The notes: generated by a model not told the origin, from the sequence alone. A DNA stretch of 64,000 nt from Halobacillus locisalis (GCF_013694105.1 NZ_JACEFG010000004.1:124001-188000); one strand, 5' to 3'; counted from the first letter of the stretch, positions 7,598 through 16,536 are shown. Translations and numbers: made by a program.

Positions 7598-8497
7598 ATG
7601 AAAAAATGGGTAAATGTCGTTACAGTCTTTTTCGTTTTGTTTAGTTTGATTCTTCCGAGTGCAAGTTTTGCCTCGACGGGAGATCAAGGGATTAATGAAA
7701 AACTTGGATTGCCAATCGTCGTTTACGGAGCAGCTTTGACAGATACGCAAAAAACGGATGTGGCTGAGCTGTTAGAAGTGGATCAACATGATCAGGTCGA
7801 TGAATTTACAGTCAATGGACAGGATCTCGCCAATTATATCGGTGGGAATCCGAATTCGAACATGTATTCATCAGTGAAAATCATACATCAAGATAACGGA
7901 CAAGGTTTAGCGATTGATATCGTGACACCTGAAAATATTACACAAGTATCGAAAGAAATGTACACGAATGCACTATTAACAGCAGGTGTCGAGAATGCCG
8001 ACGTCCTTGTGGCGTCATCTGTCAAAGTAAGTGGTCATTCTGCGCTCACTGGAATCTACAAAGCGTACGATGCTAAAGGGGTCAAGCTTGACGAAGGACG
8101 CATGAAAGTGGCGAGCGATGAATTGGATATCGCGACCGATATTGCCGAAGAACAAGGAATCGACCAAGCGAAGATCAGTGAACTGCTGACGGAAATCAAA
8201 AAAGCGATTGCTGAGCAAGACCCAGCAACGAGAGAAGAAATTGAACAAATCGTTCAAGATCAGTTGCAATCCTTGAACATTGAATTAAGTCCAGAGGACC
8301 GCCAACGTCTGATTGATTTATTCGAACAGATGCGGAATCTGAATATCGATTTTGATCAAGTCCGAAATCAGTTGAATGATTTAACGGGAAGTTTGCAGGA
8401 CCTAATCAACGATGATGGGTTCTGGAACAGTGTAACAAATGGCGTGCGGGATTTCTTCCGTTCTCTGTCTAATTTCATCAATTCATTACTCAATTAA
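7598..8497 (+). CDS. Secreted DUF1002 domain protein (YpuA-like)
   Basis: A 299-aa secreted protein. Residues 1-26 form a signal peptide ending in ASFA, and the mature part begins STGDQGINEKLGLPIVVYGAAL, the characteristic opening of the DUF1002 family to which B. subtilis YpuA (about 290 aa) belongs. The centre includes SSVKVSGHSALTGIYKAYDAKG, also conserved in the family. The last 120 residues are charged and predicted coiled helices. ATG at 7598 follows AAGGGG; a start seven codons upstream lacks a ribosome site. No function is established for the family. It converges on the SCO gene with a shared terminator. Confidence 0.85.
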   Translation: MKKWVNVVTVFFVLFSLILPSASFASTGDQGINEKLGLPIVVYGAALTDTQKTDVAELLEVDQHDQVDEFTVNGQDLANYIGGNPNSNMYSSVKIIHQDNGQGLAIDIVTPENITQVSKEMYTNALLTAGVENADVLVASSVKVSGHSALTGIYKAYDAKGVKLDEGRMKVASDELDIATDIAEEQGIDQAKISELLTEIKKAIAEQDPATREEIEQIVQDQLQSLNIELSPEDRQRLIDLFEQMRNLNIDFDQVRNQLNDLTGSLQDLINDDGFWNSVTNGVRDFFRSLSNFINSLLN

Positions 8498-8536
8498 AAA
8501 AATCCTCTGAGCTGATCACTGCTCAGAGGATTTTTT
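8496..8536. terminator. Bidirectional terminator
   Basis: Twelve-base perfect stem AATCCTCTGAGC / GCTCAGAGGATT, loop of 8, with A and T runs on both sides, between the convergent DUF1002 and SCO genes. Confidence 0.9.
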
Positions 8537-9135
8537 CATTCAGAAGCGGCTTTGGCGTCTTCGACAATTTGCTCGTAAGGAACATCTTGTGAACCATTGT
8601 ACTTCTGTAATACCGTCCCATCTTCACCGACTAAATAAAAGGAAGCCCCGTGAATGACTTGGTCATTGCCTTCGATCTTATCAGCTTGTGTCTTGAAGCT
8701 TTCTTTCGCAAATTCAGCAATCGTTTCTTGGTCATACCCTGTAACGAAGTGCCAGTTGCTCGTATCGGCTCCATATTTTCCACCGAATTCAGCTAATTTC
8801 TCCGGAGTATCTACCGTAGGATCCACGCTGAAGGATACAATTTCAGTATCCACGTTCTCCTCTTTCAAACCTTCTTGAATCTTCGTCATATTGCGGGTCA
8901 TAGGTGGACAAACGGTATCGCAGGAAGTGAAAATGAAATCAGCGATCCATACTTTTCCTTCCACATCATCAGTAGAGAACGATTCGCCGTCCTGGTTTGT
9001 TGCCTCTAACGTCCCGACTTCCCAACCTAATGTATTTTCAATAGCTTCATCCGATTGTCCATTGTTGCTTGATCCGCAGGCCGTAAGAAGAGTGGCCGAC
9101 AAAAGAAGTAATCCGATCGTGAGGATTCTTTTCAT
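8536..9135 (-). CDS. SCO family copper chaperone lipoprotein (SCO1/SenC)
   Basis: A 199-aa lipoprotein. The lipobox LLTAC gives acylated Cys20, followed by a Ser/Asn/Gly linker. The thioredoxin-fold domain has the SCO metal site: CDTVC (Cys72 and Cys76) and a distal His162 in HGASFYLV. Family members deliver copper to, or keep reduced, the CuA centre of cytochrome c oxidase on the outer face of the membrane; B. subtilis YpmQ/BsSco is the model. AAAGGGGA lies 7 bases before ATG. No oxidase genes are adjacent, which is usual in Bacillus. Confidence 0.92.
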   Translation of the reverse strand: MKRILTIGLLLLSATLLTACGSSNNGQSDEAIENTLGWEVGTLEATNQDGESFSTDDVEGKVWIADFIFTSCDTVCPPMTRNMTKIQEGLKEENVDTEIVSFSVDPTVDTPEKLAEFGGKYGADTSNWHFVTGYDQETIAEFAKESFKTQADKIEGNDQVIHGASFYLVGEDGTVLQKYNGSQDVPYEQIVEDAKAASE

Positions 9136-9364
9136 AATGTTCCCCTTTCTGGAAAGAGCATTCTTCTTCAGTTTACGACTGCTGAAAACGGGCTGTCAAC
9201 GCTAGGGGGATTTGTTGCGTAAATCGACAAACATTGGTATATATTTTCGAGCACGAACCTGACTGAATTTATGCGTGATATCCTTGATCATGAACCTGTA
9301 AGATTTGTATAAATGAGGCTCTTTTGCAGACGCTAATAAGAACGATTAAGAGCGAGGGATGCAT

Positions 9365-10135
9365 ATGCCTTATTATACAAATGACAAAGGAAAACAATTA
9401 TTTTACGAAGATAGAGGAAGCGGAGAGGCGTTTGTCTGGATCCATCCTCCAGGGATGGGGAGGAAGGTGTTCAGGCAGCAACATGATCTGGTGAAAAGCT
9501 ATCGTATGATTTTTCCGGACTTAAGTGGAAATGGTGATTCTGAAACGGTAACTAGAGCCCCGGATATCAGCTTTTATGCTCGTGAAATCATCGATTTGTT
9601 AGATCATTTAAAACTAGACAAAGCCATCATCGCAGGGTATTCCTGCGGAGGGATGGTTGCTCAAGAAACCGCATTGACCTTTCCAGATCGAGTGAAGGGG
9701 CTGATTTTAGCTGGAGGATTTCCGAAAGTCGTGACAGGGATGCTCCATTTTGAATTTGAAGTCGGGATGAGGTGGGTGCAGAAGAGTACGGAAACACTCG
9801 CCAAGCTGCTTAGCCATTCCCATTTCCGTCGGGCCGATATTAAAAGGGAATTAAGTGAACATATGGCAAAGTCTGATCCAGACGTATGGTATGAGTACTA
9901 TAACCGAGGGCATCATTATGACTGTAGCCGGCGACTTGACCAATTGAAAGCACCGCTACTACTTGTTTATGGAGCTAAGGAGTTTTGGATCAATCATCAC
10001 TCGTTTTACTATCGTCAATGTCCAGATGTTACGCTTGGGGTTATTGAGAGGGCGTACCACCAGATCCCGGCTACTCATTGGCCTCAATTCCATGAGATGA
10101 TTGAGCGGTTTGTCGTAGAAAAACGACTCGTGTAA
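9365..10135 (+). CDS. Alpha/beta hydrolase
   Basis: A 256-aa alpha/beta hydrolase. It shows the oxyanion HPPG motif near residue 25, the DLSGNGDS stretch, the nucleophile elbow GYSCGG with Ser, and late Asp/His candidates ending in HQIPATHWPQFHEMIERF. ATG at 9365 is preferred because GAGGG is six bases upstream; an ATG two codons earlier abuts the ribosome site. Substrate is unknown; relatives include peptidases and esterases of the proline-iminopeptidase-like group. It stands alone, followed by degenerate repeat sequence. Confidence 0.85.
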   Translation: MPYYTNDKGKQLFYEDRGSGEAFVWIHPPGMGRKVFRQQHDLVKSYRMIFPDLSGNGDSETVTRAPDISFYAREIIDLLDHLKLDKAIIAGYSCGGMVAQETALTFPDRVKGLILAGGFPKVVTGMLHFEFEVGMRWVQKSTETLAKLLSHSHFRRADIKRELSEHMAKSDPDVWYEYYNRGHHYDCSRRLDQLKAPLLLVYGAKEFWINHHSFYYRQCPDVTLGVIERAYHQIPATHWPQFHEMIERFVVEKRLV

Positions 10136-10228
10136 GAAATTACAGGTGTCTGTTTCTGGATAAAGAAATTAAGCGAGTGATTGTTGATTCACGACTGTTT
10201 TAATAGTTAGAACTCTAATAAAGTGGTC

Positions 10229-10352
10229 GGAGAACCTTTATCTCTGCAGTTTTGTAATTAGTTTTTGCTATGAAGTGATTAGATAATCTTTCTCTCAAGT
10301 CTTTTTTGATTCATATGAAGTCAAAACAGTTGAGAAGAGGACTTTCTCCACC
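10229..10352. repeat. Degenerate ~55-bp repeat locus 1
   Basis: Two loosely conserved units, GAGAACCTTTATCTCTGCAG followed by TTTTGT at 10231-10255 and a related unit about 50 bases on, and an inverted GAGAAAGTCCTCTTCTC unit read on the minus strand at 10330-10349. Similar units occur at 25177-25295 and 51050-51190. No gene is visible in 10136-10400. Confidence 0.45.
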
Positions 10353-10397
10353 ATTTTACGTGGTGAAGCTTATCACAGCAGTACACGTATTCAACAA

Positions 10398-10427
10398 ACA
10401 AAAAAGCAGAGGGTACTCCCTCTGCTT
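10398..10427 (-). terminator. Terminator of the anchored unknown protein
   Basis: Nine-base stem AGCAGAGGG / CCCTCTGCT, loop TACT, followed on the minus strand by T6. It overlaps the stop codon region. Confidence 0.85.
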
Positions 10428-11877
10428 ACTCTGACTGTGTATCTATAGTAAAGGTTTGGTCGATTTTATTGGCTACAACGACTTCATTGAACGTAACGGT
10501 TACGCTTGATGCACCATCTAAAAGAGAATCTGGAATGTCCAGGCGAGACGTTCTTTCTGACCCGCCTGTCCCCACGAATCCATCATTGCCGTTATCGGTA
10601 ACAACGCTTATGTGATCGGTTTGATCTGGGGGTGTCTGTCCGTTGAAAATGGTAGTGCCGACTAGCTTCTCTTTTTGGCCGGCATCTTTTGGTGTGTACC
10701 TAAGAGATAAGGTGAGGCCGTGATTCTTATGATAGTTCATATCCTGTAAGTACACATTCGTTTCGTATTTCTCGGCTACTTTCTTCGTCAATTCCTTATT
10801 CACATGGTCCGTTCCTTCAAGCTCGGGCAGCTCGAAAGTGAACGAATAGGGATTCTCTTTAATCAAATGAACGTTTCGAATATCTAAGGACAACTTGTCC
10901 GGGATTTCTGTGGATGACTCATTCAATGGACCGAAAAAGGCACGATACATATTTTCTTCCCCGTCGATCTTTTGTAAACGAGGGCTGAATGGAACCTCTT
11001 GATCATCGCTTATCACTCGTCCTTCGAGCGTATGGTTAAATAGGTTGTTATCATCCTTGATTCTCATCTTTATATAATTGGTGGAGACACTCATCACCAA
11101 TTCTGTTGGTTCGATAGTCAATCCGTTGTCTGAATAAGACCCGGAGAACGGTAGAGTGGCAATTGTTTGTTTGTCTGGATCATAAGAGTACGGGACTGGG
11201 ATCGCCTCGGTCTCGATCGTTTCCCCGTTTATACGGAAGCGGATCGATGTTTTTGCCGTTCCTTGAAAGGATTCCGGCATTTGAGAGAAACTCATATAGG
11301 GGTCATCCATCCCTTCTTTCATGATCGGCATAGAATGGATGATGCCATATAATCGGTTCTCAAAGATGACCGCTTCATTATGCCTGAGTGAGCTGAAAGC
11401 GTGAAGGGTTTGAGATTGTATGTCGCCGGTTTCTTCAATCTTCAGTTGATCGACTTGTGGTGGATCATTCAAGTAATGATTAGTGTCGCCTTCTTCTTCA
11501 ACAAGCAGGGAGAGGTCGATACTGTATAAGTAAAAGATTTGTTGACCGCTATGCCACACTTCATTGATTTGGACACGGCCTTCTTTATCAGGGACCGTCA
11601 TCGATTGCCCGGGAGAGGTCATCAGCTCTCGTTCTCTGATTTGATCAATTTTCGGTATTTGCCGTCTATAGAAATCATTCAATTCCTCTTTTGTTTCGAC
11701 TTCAGCCCATTCTATCGGCAGCTTGTCTTGATCGACAGCTTTCGCTTTTCGTTGTGGTTCTTGTTCAGATGTCAGCCTTTCTCCTTCGCCTGAAGTCGTG
11801 ACATATGCACCGATTCCAAAAACAAGAAGTACGGCGATGATGATTATGGCCTTTTGTTTGTTGGCTTGCTTCTTCAT
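10426..11877 (-). CDS. Membrane-anchored extracellular protein of unknown function
   Basis: I do not recognise this 483-aa protein. Residues 8-27 are one hydrophobic signal anchor, and the remaining 450 residues are hydrophilic, acidic and beta-rich, as expected for a protein on the outer face. Two halves each resemble immunoglobulin-like DUF4179/DUF5643 ectodomains (segments GLTIEPTELVMS and HLIKENPYSFTFELPEL), but I would not assign them. There are no cysteines and no catalytic motif that I can see. AAAGGA lies 8 bases before ATG. It is monocistronic with its own terminator. Similar ectodomains are often found on anti-sigma factors, but no cytoplasmic sigma-binding domain is present here. 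Confidence 0.6.
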   Translation of the reverse strand: MKKQANKQKAIIIIAVLLVFGIGAYVTTSGEGERLTSEQEPQRKAKAVDQDKLPIEWAEVETKEELNDFYRRQIPKIDQIRERELMTSPGQSMTVPDKEGRVQINEVWHSGQQIFYLYSIDLSLLVEEEGDTNHYLNDPPQVDQLKIEETGDIQSQTLHAFSSLRHNEAVIFENRLYGIIHSMPIMKEGMDDPYMSFSQMPESFQGTAKTSIRFRINGETIETEAIPVPYSYDPDKQTIATLPFSGSYSDNGLTIEPTELVMSVSTNYIKMRIKDDNNLFNHTLEGRVISDDQEVPFSPRLQKIDGEENMYRAFFGPLNESSTEIPDKLSLDIRNVHLIKENPYSFTFELPELEGTDHVNKELTKKVAEKYETNVYLQDMNYHKNHGLTLSLRYTPKDAGQKEKLVGTTIFNGQTPPDQTDHISVVTDNGNDGFVGTGGSERTSRLDIPDSLLDGASSVTVTFNEVVVANKIDQTFTIDTQSE

Positions 11878-12054
11878 AGTTCATTCCTTTCTTCACGTAA
11901 GATTTTGTCATTCTTATGATGGATATGTAATGATGTGCGTGATTTAATATTGACTTAAAAATTTTTAAAAAAACGACAATCTACCCATGAACGTATTCTT
12001 CATTATCATAACAGAATTTTCTGGTAAATCGTGATCAATGAAGGAAAAAGGCGT

Positions 12055-12094
12055 AAAAAAAGAGCTGTACACCAAAGTCGGTGTACAGCTCTAT
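12055..12094 (-). terminator. Terminator of the 54-aa gene
   Basis: A 13-base stem AGAGCTGTACACC / GGTGTACAGCTCT with a six-base loop, followed on the minus strand by T6. The TAG stop codon lies in the stem. Confidence 0.85.
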
Positions 12095-12255
12095 TTCTCT
12101 TCTTCATCCAAGTAGTGATTCAGCATAGCGTCACTCTCGGATTGTTCATCGACAGGGTCCACTTCTCGTGGAGTGAAGGATTTGTTGTAGGTTAGGGAAT
12201 GACTGAAAACTTGAGCGAAATCGCTCGGGGGAGTGATCTTTCCTTTTCTGGCCAT
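12091..12255 (-). CDS. Small acidic hypothetical protein, 54 aa
   Basis: A 54-aa frame beginning MARKGKITPPSDFAQVFSHS and ending in an acidic DEEEK tail. An excellent ribosome site TAAGGAGG lies 8 bases before ATG and a strong terminator overlaps the stop, so this is very probably a real gene despite its size. A basic N-terminus and acidic C-terminus suggest a soluble protein. I know no family for it. It lies alone between the anchored unknown protein and the divergent c-di-GMP protein. Confidence 0.7.
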   Translation of the reverse strand: MARKGKITPPSDFAQVFSHSLTYNKSFTPREVDPVDEQSESDAMLNHYLDEEEK

Positions 12256-12461
12256 CGTCTTGCCTCCTTATGGATGTTGTCTCTAATAGTATTCCTGTTT
12301 ATAGAGGTATCATAAACATGTAGATAACATTTATGCATCAGAAATCGATTCTCAGCACCCAATAAAAAATTTGACTAAATAGAGCATATTTCTTGATTCT
12401 TATCGAAATTTTCCGATATTTATTAAAGGTGGTTTTAAATTCAGAGTGGTAGGTGAGAGGA

Positions 12462-14597
12462 ATGGCTCAGATAATCGATCATCCTTGGAAAACTCTCAAG
12501 CAGCTTTCCATACCTATGTGGTTCTTTGATCAAAAGGATCAGAACATCTATTTTAACGATGTGTTAAGACGTGATTTGGGCGTTGAAGAACGGATTATAA
12601 ATCAGCAAGGTCTGAAAGGTCTCCTCCATAATGAAGATATCGACACGCTGAAGGCAGTCATTGCGGAAGGGAAGCAAGAACAGACGTTTCATTTGAGTTA
12701 TCGTTTGAAAAGGTGGTCAGGCTATCGCTGGGCAAAAGATGTGGTGACCCCTTATTATGCAGAAGACGGGGAGTTCCTCGGTTACAGCGGATTGTCTGTC
12801 TCCGCTTCCTCTTGCCGTGATGAACTCGAGCAACTAAAGAATTCGATTACTGAAATTGGAGAAGCGTTCTCGACATCTAACGGGCAATCTTTTTTCAATT
12901 TTTTCGTCCGCTATTTAGCTAAGGCATTACGCGTAAGCACGGTGGTGGTAGGAGAGGTTTCGGGAGAAGATAGAAATGTGATCACAACCATTTCTATGTA
13001 TCAGAATGGGCAAATTACATCGGGTTTTGAATACAGTTTGGAGCATACACCTTGTGAGGGTGTCATTCAGACGAATGAGTGCTTTTATCCGAAAGATGTA
13101 CAAGCGCGATTCCCTGAAGATGACTTTCTTCAGAGGCATGATATCGAGAGTTATTTCGGAAAAACGCTGTTAAACTCGAATGGTGATGTGATTGGCATCA
13201 TTGCTATTATGGATGACCAACCCTTGATCAATGGTCCGTTGAGCAGGGCGATTTTTCAAATTTTAGCTGATCGAATCGAGCATGAGTTAGTGAAAATGAA
13301 GACCGAAAGTCAATTGCGTAAGCTCTCTCAATTTGATTCATTGACAGGGTTGATCCAGCGAGATTATTTTTCTGAGCTTGTCAAAAAAGAGTTTGAGATT
13401 GCCGGAAATAATGGAACGAAGTTGGGGCTTCTCATCATCGATTTGGATAACTTTAAAATGATCAATGACTCCTGGGGGCACGAAAAAGGTGATGAGCTAT
13501 TGCGTCAGTTTGCGCGGCACTTGAACCAAATCTTTGCTAGGAGAAATTGTGTCATCTCAAGGGTAAGCAGCGATGAGTTCGTTGTTCTTCTCAAAGAAGC
13601 AACTGAAGTAGATGACGTGTGCGATATGGCAGATCATGTGATTCAATCGATGAAGCGGCCGTTCACCATTGACCAACGGGAATACTATACAACAGTGAGT
13701 GTCGGTGTCAGTTTCTTTCCTTATGATGGCAAGGAAGAAGGGGCGATGTTACGCTATGCACATGCCGCGATGCATAAAGCGAAGCGTAATGGAAAGAATC
13801 GGTATGAGTTGTATGATTCTAATATGAGCAAGGAAATCCGTGAAGAGATGGTTCTGAAACAAGCCTTGCACCACGCACTTGATAAACAAGAGTTCGTCTT
13901 GCATTATCAACCGCAAATTTGTGGACGGTCCTCTGAAGTGATTGGCTATGAGGCATTAATTCGTTGGAATCACCCGACATATGGATTGCTGTCCCCGCAC
14001 TACTTTATCGGTCTTGCCGAAGAGAGTGGGATGATTACTCAACTGGGAGAATGGGTGTTGCAAGAGGCGTGTGATCAAATTAAAGAATGGCAACAAAAAT
14101 ATGAACGACTTGATTTGAAGGTTTCAGTGAATTTATCAGCTAAACAATTTGTCGATCGTTATCTACCAGACAAAGTGTTTGCTGCGCTGAAGCAATCGGA
14201 CTTATCTCCAGAGAGCTTGATTGTCGAAATTACGGAAACGATGGTGCTACAGGATTTCGATCGTAGTATCGAGACATTAGAAAAGCTGAGGGCAGGAGGA
14301 ATCAAGGTTCACCTTGATGATTTCGGGGTCGGATTTTCCTCTTTGAGTTACTTGAGCCGACTGCCGGTAGATGCCATCAAGATTGATCGTTCGTTTATCA
14401 ATCAAATCGATGCGGGTGAAAACGATGTCGCCATTGTCAGTGCTATCATTGCCATGGCCAAAAGCCTAAGCCTTCAGATTATAGCAGAAGGTGTGGAAAA
14501 AGAAGCACATATCCGCTATTTGAAACAAAAAGGATGTTACGAATATCAAGGCTACTATTTTAGTAAGCCGACCCCTGCTGAAAGCGTGAGCCTATAG
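12462..14597 (+). CDS. PAS-GAF-GGDEF-EAL protein, probable c-di-GMP phosphodiesterase
   Basis: A 711-aa cytoplasmic signalling protein. Order: PAS (about 5-120), GAF (about 130-285), GGDEF (about 290-450), EAL (about 460-705). The GGDEF active site is replaced by SSDEF (around residues 369-373) and the RxxD inhibitory site reads RRNC, so cyclase activity is doubtful. The EAL domain has YEALIRW, NLSAKQF, EITET, DDFGVGFSS, IKID, AEGVE and QGY, the full set of metal and catalytic residues, so hydrolysis of c-di-GMP is likely, perhaps tuned by GTP at the degenerate GGDEF domain. ATG at 12462 lies 5 bases after AGGTGA. There are no membrane segments. It is monocistronic. Confidence 0.92.
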   Translation: MAQIIDHPWKTLKQLSIPMWFFDQKDQNIYFNDVLRRDLGVEERIINQQGLKGLLHNEDIDTLKAVIAEGKQEQTFHLSYRLKRWSGYRWAKDVVTPYYAEDGEFLGYSGLSVSASSCRDELEQLKNSITEIGEAFSTSNGQSFFNFFVRYLAKALRVSTVVVGEVSGEDRNVITTISMYQNGQITSGFEYSLEHTPCEGVIQTNECFYPKDVQARFPEDDFLQRHDIESYFGKTLLNSNGDVIGIIAIMDDQPLINGPLSRAIFQILADRIEHELVKMKTESQLRKLSQFDSLTGLIQRDYFSELVKKEFEIAGNNGTKLGLLIIDLDNFKMINDSWGHEKGDELLRQFARHLNQIFARRNCVISRVSSDEFVVLLKEATEVDDVCDMADHVIQSMKRPFTIDQREYYTTVSVGVSFFPYDGKEEGAMLRYAHAAMHKAKRNGKNRYELYDSNMSKEIREEMVLKQALHHALDKQEFVLHYQPQICGRSSEVIGYEALIRWNHPTYGLLSPHYFIGLAEESGMITQLGEWVLQEACDQIKEWQQKYERLDLKVSVNLSAKQFVDRYLPDKVFAALKQSDLSPESLIVEITETMVLQDFDRSIETLEKLRAGGIKVHLDDFGVGFSSLSYLSRLPVDAIKIDRSFINQIDAGENDVAIVSAIIAMAKSLSLQIIAEGVEKEAHIRYLKQKGCYEYQGYYFSKPTPAESVSL

Positions 14598-14612
14598 GTT
14601 CACGCTTCTTTT
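14581..14612 (+). terminator. Terminator overlapping the EAL gene end
   Basis: Stem AAGCGTGAGCC with GGTTCACGCTT around TATA, then a pyrimidine run; the stop codon is in the loop. Confidence 0.65.
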
Positions 14613-14665
14613 CTCAGAGGGCACGAAGAACCTAAAGTAACTTTATCAATAAGGAGGTGGGAATA

Positions 14666-15259
14666 GTGGAAGAGTGGTTGATGACTTTCAATGAGAATGA
14701 AGAGCCATTACAACCTAAAGGACGCTCCCTTGTCCACCGGGATGGAGATTGGCACGAAACCTTCCATTGCTGGTTTTATGAAGTGAGTGAGAAGGGCACA
14801 TTCTTATATTTTCAGAAACGCGCAGAAGACAAAGCCGACTTTCCTAAACTGTTTGACATTACGGCTGCCGGACATATTGAAGTAGGTGAGAAGGTAATGG
14901 ATGCGGGGGTTCGTGAAATTGAAGAAGAAGTCGGGTTATCCATCGATCATGATCAAATGGAAACGCTTGGGACATACAAAGAGGAATTGCTTTTTGAAGA
15001 CCTAAAGGACCGAGAAATATGTCGCGTGTTTCTCTATCGTATCGATCAGTCAGGTTCACTGCAGGTGAGCAGTGAGGTGTCGGACATCATCAGAGTTCGT
15101 CTGGTCGATGTCCCTTTTCTGAAGAACGATCCCGTAAAGTACCAGTCTGTCATCACGGGAGAAGAAGGAGACATGACCTTTCAGGATGTCGTCCCTCATT
15201 CATGGGGGTATATTCAATTCATCATTCAACACGTTATGGAAAAAGTCGAAAAACTTTGA
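14666..15259 (+). CDS. Nudix hydrolase (YfcD/IDI-like)
   Basis: A 197-aa Nudix protein. A complete Nudix box, G-x5-E-x7-REIEEEVGL, lies around residues 70-95 and should bind Mg for diphosphate hydrolysis. The N-terminal region LVHRDGDWHETFHCWFYE resembles the isopentenyl-diphosphate isomerase/YfcD subgroup. The GTG at 14666 is preferred because AAGGAGGTG is about six bases upstream; another GTG overlaps the ribosome site. The stop codon lies inside the -35 box of the next gene's promoter, so this gene and the next are packed but probably separately transcribed. Substrate unknown. Confidence 0.88.
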   Translation: MEEWLMTFNENEEPLQPKGRSLVHRDGDWHETFHCWFYEVSEKGTFLYFQKRAEDKADFPKLFDITAAGHIEVGEKVMDAGVREIEEEVGLSIDHDQMETLGTYKEELLFEDLKDREICRVFLYRIDQSGSLQVSSEVSDIIRVRLVDVPFLKNDPVKYQSVITGEEGDMTFQDVVPHSWGYIQFIIQHVMEKVEKL

Positions 15260-15284
15260 CAAGGGTGCAGAGTCTCTATATAAT
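15256..15284 (+). promoter_or_regulatory. Consensus sigma-A promoter TTGACA-N17-TATAAT
   Basis: Both hexamers match the consensus exactly with a 17-base spacer, 35 bases before the PLP enzyme gene. The TGA stop of the Nudix gene overlaps the -35 box. High constitutive expression is expected unless a repressor acts. Confidence 0.9.
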
Positions 15285-15318
15285 CTTGCCATAACTGGAC
15301 AGCTAGAGGAGGAAAAAT

Positions 15319-16464
15319 ATGAGTCATTCATCATTTGAAACAAAGGTGGTTCATCAGAAATTTGACCAAAAACAAGTACAAAATAGTAAAAATACACCGA
15401 TCTATCAATCGACCGCGTTCACGTTCAAGGATCTAGATCATCTTGAAAGCTATTATGAAGGTGGTAGTCCTTACTTATATTCTAGAGAACGAAATCCCAA
15501 TACAGACGAGCTGAGCCAAACCATTGCTCAGTTAGAAGAAGCAGAAGCAGGTGTCGCGACTTCTTCAGGAATGTCTGCCATATTAGCAGGGATCCTGGCT
15601 GTTGCGTCTCCAGGAGATCATATTGTAGCAGCGGATGATGTTTATGGTGGCACACATAAATTGCTCAATTCAGAACTGAAAACGTTCGGCATTGAAGTGA
15701 CGATGGTCCCATTTGCAGACATAGACAAGGTGAAGAACGAAATTAAGAGCAATACGACCTTGCTTTATACGGAATCCGTGTCCAATCCGTTCCTCAGAGT
15801 GGAAGACCTAGGTGCGCTTGTATCCCTAGCGAAAGACAACGGATTATATACGATGGTGGATAATACATTCGCCACACCTTATTTGTTACAACCTTTTACA
15901 AAGGGGATTGATCTTGTCGTACATAGTGCTACGAAGTATATAGGCGGTCATAGTGACGTAACATCCGGTGTACTTGTAGGGGGAGGAGAACTCATCCAAA
16001 AAGCTACGCAAAAAGTAGTGACTTTAGGAGCCAACTTGAGTCCATTTGAAGCTTGGCTGACCCAACGTGGCGCAAAGACGCTTGCTTTACGAATGAAACA
16101 GCAGTCTCATAATGCGAAAGAATTAGCGCGTGCTTTGGAGTCCAATGATCATGTGCATCATGTCTATTATCCGGAGTTTGTTTCAGAACGTGGGAACGGT
16201 GCGATTGTGACGATTGAATTATCAGAGCGTGTACAAGTTGAGACTTTCTTCAAATCTTTAGGTTGGATCAAAATTGCCCCTACACTGGCTGGTGTCGAAA
16301 CGACAGTGTCTTATCCAGTGCGGACCTCTCATCGTGCCCTTTCTGATCAAGAACGCGAAAACATAGGCATCAACGATTATGTCATACGTTTATCCATTGG
16401 TATTGAAGAAGCTTCGGACATTATCGAGCAGTTCCAAGCAGCGATTTCGCAATCAGTAAATTAA
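15319..16464 (+). CDS. PLP-dependent Cys/Met metabolism enzyme (cystathionine lyase/synthase family)
   Basis: A 381-aa enzyme of the Cys_Met_Meta_PP family, of normal length. The PLP lysine is Lys206 in VVHSATKYIGGHSDVTSG, with SSGMSAI (phosphate binding) near residue 82, YGGTHKLL near 109, DNTFATPY near 181, and the late SVG-like segment RLSIGIE. Members do cystathionine gamma-synthase, beta- or gamma-lyase, or methionine gamma-lyase chemistry, and I cannot separate these by eye. AGAGGAGG lies 8 bases before ATG. It has its own consensus promoter and is followed by a second promoter plus SAM riboswitch driving a related enzyme, so it is in a methionine/cysteine block but itself not behind the riboswitch. 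Confidence 0.88.
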   Translation: MSHSSFETKVVHQKFDQKQVQNSKNTPIYQSTAFTFKDLDHLESYYEGGSPYLYSRERNPNTDELSQTIAQLEEAEAGVATSSGMSAILAGILAVASPGDHIVAADDVYGGTHKLLNSELKTFGIEVTMVPFADIDKVKNEIKSNTTLLYTESVSNPFLRVEDLGALVSLAKDNGLYTMVDNTFATPYLLQPFTKGIDLVVHSATKYIGGHSDVTSGVLVGGGELIQKATQKVVTLGANLSPFEAWLTQRGAKTLALRMKQQSHNAKELARALESNDHVHHVYYPEFVSERGNGAIVTIELSERVQVETFFKSLGWIKIAPTLAGVETTVSYPVRTSHRALSDQERENIGINDYVIRLSIGIEEASDIIEQFQAAISQSVN

Positions 16465-16479
16465 ATATTCTAAAAATTA

Positions 16480-16509
16480 TTGACATTCAGTCATCTTGTG
16501 TTTTATAAT
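16480..16509 (+). promoter_or_regulatory. Sigma-A promoter of the SAM-riboswitch transcript
   Basis: TTGACA, an 18-base spacer and TATAAT, both hexamers perfect, 28 bases before the riboswitch aptamer. Confidence 0.85.
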
Positions 16510-16536
16510 TCTCATCATAGTTAATTAAATAAGGAT

